Source: Salvator merianae (Eukaryota > Chordata > Lepidosauria > Squamata > Teiidae). From it: 64,000 nt of DNA. The notes under the pieces were generated by a model. That model was given only the letters and a program-made list of their open reading frames with translations, searched no databases and had not been told where the DNA came from. Positions 57,758 through 64,000 of the stretch are shown in pieces (within the stretch, counting starts at the first letter, position 1; each line of letters opens with the position of its first letter). Location: the NCBI GenBank assembly GCA_003586115.2, contig QVOM02000042.1:31921679-31985678 (forward strand), written 5' to 3'. Made by a program: the position numbers and the translations under genes.

Positions 57758-58602
57758 TAGGAATGTGCACGAATGCACTTTTCCCTTTTCGCTTCGCAGG
57801 AATGCGAAGCTCCTAGGCTTCGTTTTCGTGCGAAAAAATACACACGAAAATGAAGCCCTTCGTTTTCGCGGCGAACATTTTCGCCGCGAACGGAAGCAGA
57901 GAAAACAAGGCGAAGGGAAGAGCTTTGCCTTAATTTCTCTGCTTCGGATTGCGCTCGCCTCTCTCTCATTCCCCCCCCCCCCAGTCTGTCAGTGTAATGA
58001 CAGACGGGGGGGGAATAAGAAAGAGGCGAGCACCATCGGAAGCGGTGAAATCAAGGCAAAGCTCTTCCCTTTGCCTTGATTTCTTCGTTTCCGATGGCGC
58101 AGCGCTCTCTCTCACTCCCGCCGCAGTCTGTCAGTGCAATGACAGACTGGGGGGGGGAATAAGAGAGAGGCGAGCGCCATCGGAAGCAGTGAAATCAAGG
58201 CAAAGCTCTTCCCTTTGCCTTGATAGCTCCGTTTCTGATGGCTGCTGGCTGCCTCATTCACCCTAGTCTGTCAGCGCTCGCGCTGACAGCCTAGGGGGGT
58301 GAGTCAGTGAGGGGAAGAGAAGGAAAATCAACGGGAAGGGAATCCCTCCCTTCCATTGAGTTTTCTCCTCCACCCCTCGCTGCTGGCTGGCTGATTCACC
58401 CTAGGCTGTCAGCGCCAGTGCTGACAGCCTAGAGAGGTGAGACATTGGCAAATTGCGAAGGTCCCGAAATGCTTCGAAAAATTGAGGGACCTTCGCAATT
58501 CACATTCGTGATTTCTGTTGCCCTTCGCATTCGATGCGAAGGGCACGAACTCACGAAAATCGATCAAAAATCGAATGCCACGAAGCTTCGAGCACACCCC
58601 TA
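57758..58602. mobile_element. hAT-like non-autonomous element with internal hairpin array, 845 bp
   Basis: Ends are TAGGAATGTGCACGAA and TTCGAGCACACCCCTA (inverted TAGGGGTGTGCTCGAA). The flanks are GATTTCAC at 57750-57757 and at 58603-58610, a perfect 8-bp target duplication, so the insertion is young. The interior is far more GC-rich than its surroundings. A CTGTCAG-N-CTGACAG-type hairpin begins at 57983, 58125, 58265 and 58403, a period of 142, 140 and 138 bp. A CAAGGCAAAG/CTTTGCCTTG stem lies between units. Large hairpins also occupy 58452-58498 and 58527-58547. ORFs inside (57741-58266) are by-products of the repeats, and no transposase is encoded. Confidence 0.93.
57983..58440. repeat. 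Tandem array of about 140-bp hairpin units
   Basis: Four successive copies of the GTCTGTCAG-type stem with flanking G-run or CCTAG words. Units 1 and 2 are closest to each other, and units 3 and 4 share GGCTGATTCACCCTAG-like wording. The array lies inside the 845-bp element. Confidence 0.85.
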
Positions 58603-58610
58603 GATTTCAC

Positions 58611-58800
58611 CTGAACTTGGTTTTGGCGTGCTTCTTCTGTTCGCTGACTATTCTTTTAAAGAGTTACCATGCCTGTTTACCATTTTTAAAGCCTTAATGT
58701 GAAGATCTCATTTAAGAGTCAGGTTCTTGGGTTAAGCTTCTTTTCCATGAAAACCAGTAGTCCCAGTGCACAGCTGACAACACCATTAGGAAGCCAAACC
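58611..58800 (+). repeat. Unclassified dispersed repeat, right part of interrupted copy
   Basis: Continues the match to 50880-51060: TTTACCATTTTTAAAGCC and AAAACCAGT-GTCCCAGTGCA occur in the same order. Confidence 0.6.
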
Positions 58801-58889
58801 AATTAGCTCAGGAGTTATTTTGTGTTGTGGAACTGGAAAGGATATACTGTATTACATAATATCTTATCCTTTTCATTACAATGTGCTAT

Positions 58890-60390
58890 CCATGTCCTTA
58901 GCTATATTGCAGGAATTGTAAGTCAGACAGAAGTAGAGCTAGATGCACTGGATCAGAAGATAAGGAAAACAATGGCCACAAATCATGCACTGTATATCCC
59001 TGTAATGATGTTGACAGACTAAATCTCCCTCAAAGTGAAAGTGGATGGAGAATGCCACAAGCGATCAGATAGATGATGAAGAAAAGAAGAGGATTAGCAG
59101 AATATATCAATCAAGAAATACTATAAAAGTAAATTAGGTAACTTGTATAATGGAGGTTAGAGTGCAGTGATTGAAGAGAGCTCCTTCAGCAAGTTTGGAC
59201 CACCACACTTTCAAGTGCTACTGATGTAGTGTGCTGTCTGCATGTCTGCCACCATCCCAGCAATGAAAACATCAAAGCTGGGGAACTTCTGTTTACTTAA
59301 AAACAGGAAAAGTCCACAGAACTCAACCATTTTCCTGTGTTTGTGCAACCAATCAGCAACTTAAGGAAGAAGGATGGAAGCAATGGAAAAGCTGTCCCTG
59401 TTTCTCTACTATTATAACACTTCAGGGAGCACTTATGGCAGAATATGTGGTTCTGAAAGCTCAGGAATGTGTGTATCCTCCATCTCAGGCACTATCTAGT
59501 TGCACAATGAGGGCACACAGTTGTACAGCCCCTGCTCTAACAAGTTAATCCCACAATGCCATAATGGTTCTGTAGAGATCCTGCCTTAGTAAACAAAACT
59601 TACTAAGTACCACTGAAACATTTGTAGTCTATAGAAAACCTAAAGAGAAGAATGGAAAAAAGAAAGCATTTTTAGTTAGAATAGAACTGCCACAAAACTG
59701 TGACAGTGGCTTAAAACAGAAACACTGATGAGAGAGACAGAAGGGCTCATACTTACTGCAAGAAGCAAGTGCTTCTCACAAATGTCATTAAGACCAAGAT
59801 TGAAAAATCACACAGTAACAGCAGATGCCACTTGTGCAAAGAGGTTGAGGAAACAGTAGAACATCTAATCTTAGAACACTAAACTGTAGTTGCAAAAGAT
59901 GACAAAAAACAGTTATAAAATAAGGGATAATAAAGTGTCAACTATGATCCATTAGAAGTATAATTTATAAGCAAATTTTGATGGAACTATTAAGTTAAAA
60001 AAGAAATTGAACATTAACAGGCCAAAATAACATGGGATTTTTGACTACAAACTAATAGCATCTTGCCCATCTTGTGATTTAGATGATCAATGCGGCACTA
60101 TCTGGTCATAGTACAGTTGAGGAAAAACAGTTGGAAAAAGTCACTAGATACAAAAAAACAAAACTAGGTGATGGTCATGCAAATAGTTATTGGTGCCCTC
60201 CGTGCAATTCCAAAAGAATTGAAATAACGTTGTTAACGCCTTGGGCACTGAGAGAGAAAATATCCATCAATTTCAAAAGGTAGCACTAAAGAGAACAGTG
60301 TATGCATTTTTTGCCAGTACCTCTGACTATCCTAGATGCTTAGAAAATATCTGATTCTTAGAGTATCAGACATCATAAACATCTTCTAGA
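58890..60390 (+). pseudogene. R4/Dong-like LINE C-terminus (post-RT, zinc knuckle, endonuclease remnant)
   Basis: In order: GIVSQTEVELDALDQKIRKT and HALYIP (58917-59000, the post-RT segment), GLAEYINQEI (about 59095-59123), RCHLCKEVEETVEHLILEH (59823-59879, a C-x2-C...H-x4-H knuckle), and AALSGHSTVEEKQLEKVTRY (about 60091-60150, resembling the IxDxAxPGDxRVEEKExEK segment of restriction-like endonucleases). 60180-60290 and onward is degraded. This layout belongs to LINEs with a restriction-enzyme-like endonuclease. The exact clade is not certain. Many stops; the region between about 59130 and 59740 is unrecognisable. Confidence 0.7.
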
Positions 60391-63300
60391 CTGTGTGTGC
60401 AATTACAACTATTTGTACAAGCACTAAGACTATGATATATTCATGCATGCATGACTTCAAAGGTGTCCAATGAGGTATGCATTGCCTTGCACTAAAGGTG
60501 GTGTTAGTTATATGATCTTTTCCTTCTTCCTGTATTCTTTCTGCTCATTTGCACCTATTTAATAAACTACAATGATATGTCACCATAAATAACATTCTTA
60601 ATATTTTCATGCAGTTTCAATTTTTGTATTACTCAGGATTATCTAGAACTCCTTTGATCCTTGAATGAAATATTTGATTGAATAAATTTTGCTGCAATAT
60701 TATTATTATTATTATTAATAATAAATGAAAGAAAGTTTTGTTGCAAAACTCTGCTGCTGGGAAGATCTTCTGCCTGCCTGTTTGCTGTTTCTATCATTCA
60801 GCCACTCCTGGACAATATCGGCCTGAAGTGGGAACTACTGCTGGCTTGAGGAGCTTCACCTGGGACTACAGGGGATAGGACCCGGCAGCTACTATTTAGT
60901 AGAGAAGTACATAAGCTGAAATTTAGTGGTTTGGCTCAAATGGAACCAAATACCCTTGGTTCAATTTTTTTCAAACTTCAGTGAGAATCATCAGGAACCA
61001 CTCTTGGTTTGCTATGGTTTGCCTGGTTTGTTAGAACACCCCTTGGCTTGGGTTTACTTTGGACCAAGATTTTTGAAAAACAGGGCGATTCTGAAAGTAA
61101 AACACATCTGTGTCCAAAAGAGAAAAGAAAAAGGAAGTCCTTATGTGCTGCTATGGGATGTCGTGATGGATGGATAGCTTGGCATTGGATTATGGGCCTG
61201 CTCCTAGTTGTGTCCAAATTATTTTATCACCAGTACTCACCCATTCATCTCAGCCCCAGCACTGGCATTGTCTGGTTGAATGATAAACACAGAAGGAATT
61301 TTGTACCATGCTGTGTTATGTGATGAAAGGTGTGAAGGGTTTCACCTAATTCTATCCTGAATTTGGGGAGCAGCAATTAACAGTTTGTGCTGGATTTTTT
61401 TTTGGTAGAAATGTTCAAAACCTCAGAATTAGTTGGAGGGTTTCTGTGTGTTCCTTTAACATGTTATAGGTGATCTCAAGAGTATACATCCTTCTGAGTG
61501 ATGATATAAGGGCAGAGTGCATGACCTTATTTCTACGTGTTAAGGTCTCCTTTGCAGATCTTTCAGATGCTAAGATAAGCAAAAAATGGTCTCATTTCAG
61601 CCATTATTTTATGTGTCCACCCCTTTTTTCCCCACAACTGGGTAGACAATATGTATCAAGAATGTCAGTGAATCACAAACAAAAAGTTAAGGTGTCAGGA
61701 TAACATAAAAGCCTAGTGAGATCTGTGGTAACATATGACACTTTCCTACTTTAGGTTCATCATTATAGGATGACAAATCCAGTTAACATAAAATACATTT
61801 CAAACTTCAAATGATTTATTTCCACTTCTGGTTGGCATTCCAAGTTCACTTAATGCTAGTCTAAGGTGTATAACCTAATTTCTGTTCTTTGTGATGTCAG
61901 AGGGAAACACCCTTCTGAAGATTACTCTGAAGAGATGATAGGTTTGAAGAAATGTCTTAACAATACTACTAAAACAAACCGCATATTGTATATGTTCTTC
62001 AAAAATTATCTCCTTTGTTTATGGCTCATATAATGTATTCTAACTGCCTTGTCATGCTGATTTGATGTTTATATGGAAACTTAATGGAAATACAGCAACA
62101 TGAGTTTTGCTTGAATTGTTTCTGAAAAGTAAAACTTTTTTTTTTTTTTAAGTAAACAGAGCATGGAAATTTAGCACAGGATTGTGGACAGTGAATTTAT
62201 ATCATATTTATGCCAACTGCATTAGAAATACATGATTACTTTACACTGTGAACTCTTTTGGATGATACCAGCTGCTTTATTTGCCCAATTGCTAAGTAAT
62301 TCTGTTTTTGTCTTTCGTTTTTGTTTGAATACTAACTATACCTTTTTCACTCTGTTATTAAGAAATAAGGAATTGTGTTATATTGTCAGAGCAAACATCA
62401 ACCAGATTAGTATGCATGTTTGGTACGTTAAAAAAATGAACATTTCAGTTTCTAGATAATGGAATGGTCTAATGTTTTTCTTGAAGGGAATAAATAGCAT
62501 AATCAGCAATTTCCATCATGTTCACAAATAATGTGAATTTTGGATAAGCTACAGAGCTATTTTTTTTTTTTCAGTGACACTCAACAACAAGATTTTAAAA
62601 AGTCAGAGGAAAAAGAATTCATTTCCTGAGGCCTCCTGTCATTTTATCTCCCAGCAAATGAAAGATTGATCAATTATCTCCTTAAATGGCAATCTTCTTC
62701 AGCAGAACTTAAAAAGCACTAATATTTGGGAATCCAATAGCTATCAAAGGTTGAAGGGAATCTAAGAATTAATAAAGTTGATTAGAATACATATGCAACA
62801 TTATTCAGAAAATTCGCAAGTATGACAGGCATCAGACACAGCTGATACCTAAAGCCTTGCATGGAAACTACAGACAGAATCCATTGAAAGCCTGAAAGAT
62901 GGAATAGGTAATTACAGGGCCTGTGTGCTGGCACAGGTTCATATTCTTAAAGACATTACGTTTCATTCTTTTAATGCCTATTTTTCCCCTTGTGGCCATA
63001 GTGGAAATGCAAGGCAGAGACTCTTGGGGTTCAGAAAGAGAAAGCTACTGCTAGATTGCAGTCACACCTCATGTTTAATCAGTTTCCAGGTCCTCCAAGG
63101 AATCACACATCAAAACATATTTCTGTTTCTTTTCCAGACTATTCCCCCCTCTGAGGGACTATTCCATATTTGTATTATCTCAGCACTGAGTTCATTCCAT
63201 CTGCAAGGAGGCAAGAAAAGAACTAGGTATGCCTACTTCCCTCCAAGGTGCAAGTGAGCGTGGACCCAGGCAAAGGGCTACTGCTCTCTGTGCCACTTAG

Positions 63301-63761
63301 ATGCAAAACTGGAGGGCAGCCTGTGGGCTCTGGTGCCTGGGGCCAGAGGGGGTGACCCAAGTTGGCACTGCCGGCCATAATCTGGCTGTATCACCCACAG
63401 AGCCACTTTATGTCACCACAGGAAGGTTGTCCTGTCATGCTTAGCTGCAATCTAGATGGCAGTCTGTGATCTCTTGTTGTGTGACCAGGGCCATAGAATG
63501 ATGTAATTAAGCTCTTAAGGTACTTTACAATGAGATTTTTTAATACATCTGTTTGTTAGCACCAGATGCTTGTAAATAATCTATACAGGGTTCAGTAGAC
63601 TGAAACAAATACTTCAAGAAAACAATGGACTGATTCCCCTTTTTACTGAAATACTTTACTATTTTAGCAAAATCTGTGTTCCAATTTCTCAAGAGAATTC
63701 CTTAGTTTCAAAAGAGGTTTCTGTTTTTTTACTTTTATTCAGCATGGCTTAGAATTTGTTC
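60391..63761. other. About 3.4 kb without recognised gene
   Basis: An ATT repeat lies at 60698-60722 and a T tract at 62136-62149. 60920-61330 has overlapping short ORFs without motifs. 63240-63440 is GC-richer with GGGCTCTGGTGCC-like wording, perhaps a worn MITE. No gene is supported. Confidence 0.5.
60698..60722. repeat. (ATT)n microsatellite, short
   Basis: About seven ATT units, continuing into AATAATAAAT. Confidence 0.9.
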
Positions 63762-64000
63762 TGTTAAAGGCCGAGCTCTGGGAAGATATTTTGGGGAAAT
63801 TAGCTTCTGCCCAGATATTAGACCTTTGTAGGGATCGATATTTGGTTCTGGTTTTAATAACGCTAAATTGACATAGGAAATGCAAATAAAGGGGAGGTAG
63901 TCCTTGAAAAGAATGATGCATCTTTTATTATAACCCAGCAAAAAGATTGAAATCCAAAGAAATAGCCATAAACAAAGTAATTTGTTAGAATCAGCCTGTT
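63762..64000 (-). repeat. LTR-like segment, inverted partner of 15927-16166, cut by window end
   Basis: The reverse complement aligns with 15927-16166 across its whole length with few differences, including TTTGCTGGGTTATAATAAAAG against TTTGCTGGGTTCTAATAAAG. The element end is at 63762 (TGTTAAAGG, inverted CCTTTAACA against CCTGTAACA). The rest lies beyond the window. Confidence 0.6.

Noticed and set aside
57741..58266. ORFs within the 845-bp element (112 and 105 codons)
   Set aside because: They are translations of the repeated hairpin units, with internal duplicated peptides and no transposase motif.
1..64000. tRNA, rRNA, riboswitch, bacterial operon or host protein-coding gene
   Set aside because: I found no cloverleaf, no rRNA segment, no long conserved exon and no gene-like splice series. 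I cannot exclude a large intron, since none would be visible without exons.

Overview
This window looks like intergenic or intronic DNA from a reptile, most probably a squamate (lizard, snake or gecko). The base composition is AT-rich and no host gene can be supported. Almost every interpretable segment is a mobile-element remnant. BovB-type RTE LINEs together with CR1, L1, an L2/CR1-type LINE and an R4/Dong-like LINE, plus many ATT, CCTT and GGA microsatellites, are the mixture expected of squamates. Species cannot be decided from the sequence.

Layout. Positions 1-2970 are a stack: the right end of a hairpin-rich hAT-like element sits inside a CR1 LINE, whose 3' end abuts an opposite-strand LINE of another clade. 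From 3 to 28 kb there is AT-rich single-copy-looking sequence with scattered short hAT-like elements (3603, 4050, 6460, 20400, 22353, 27699), microsatellites, a strong 34-bp-stem hairpin at 14141 and a long inverted-repeat element at 14298. From 28.7 to 36.3 kb there are an L2/CR1-like endonuclease fragment, an unclassified repeat, a solo LTR with target duplication, and a BovB fragment interrupted by a hAT-like element. From 38 to 44 kb there are L1 fragments and SINE/LINE tails that end in microsatellites. Positions 45.6-47.8 kb are a BovB LINE split by a CR1/palindrome block and by a hAT-like element with its target duplication. From 48 to 56 kb there are palindromic elements, an L1 3' end, a 163-codon ORF of repeat origin, and a repeat later duplicated at 57-58.8 kb. 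There an 845-bp hAT-like element with a perfect 8-bp duplication interrupts it. Positions 58.9-60.4 kb hold an R4/Dong-like LINE C-terminus. The last 240 bp match 15927-16166 in inverted orientation.

The main theme is a large, structurally diverse set of non-autonomous hAT-like elements. One group ends in TAGGGATGTGC-like repeats and another in GGCCT-TTTGCACTT-like repeats. Several carry 8-bp target duplications and internal palindromes, and the 845-bp member carries an approximately 140-bp tandem array of hairpins. No transposase gene is present, so mobilisation would have to come from elsewhere in the genome. All ORFs are short, repeat-derived or chance; none is proposed as a functional protein gene.
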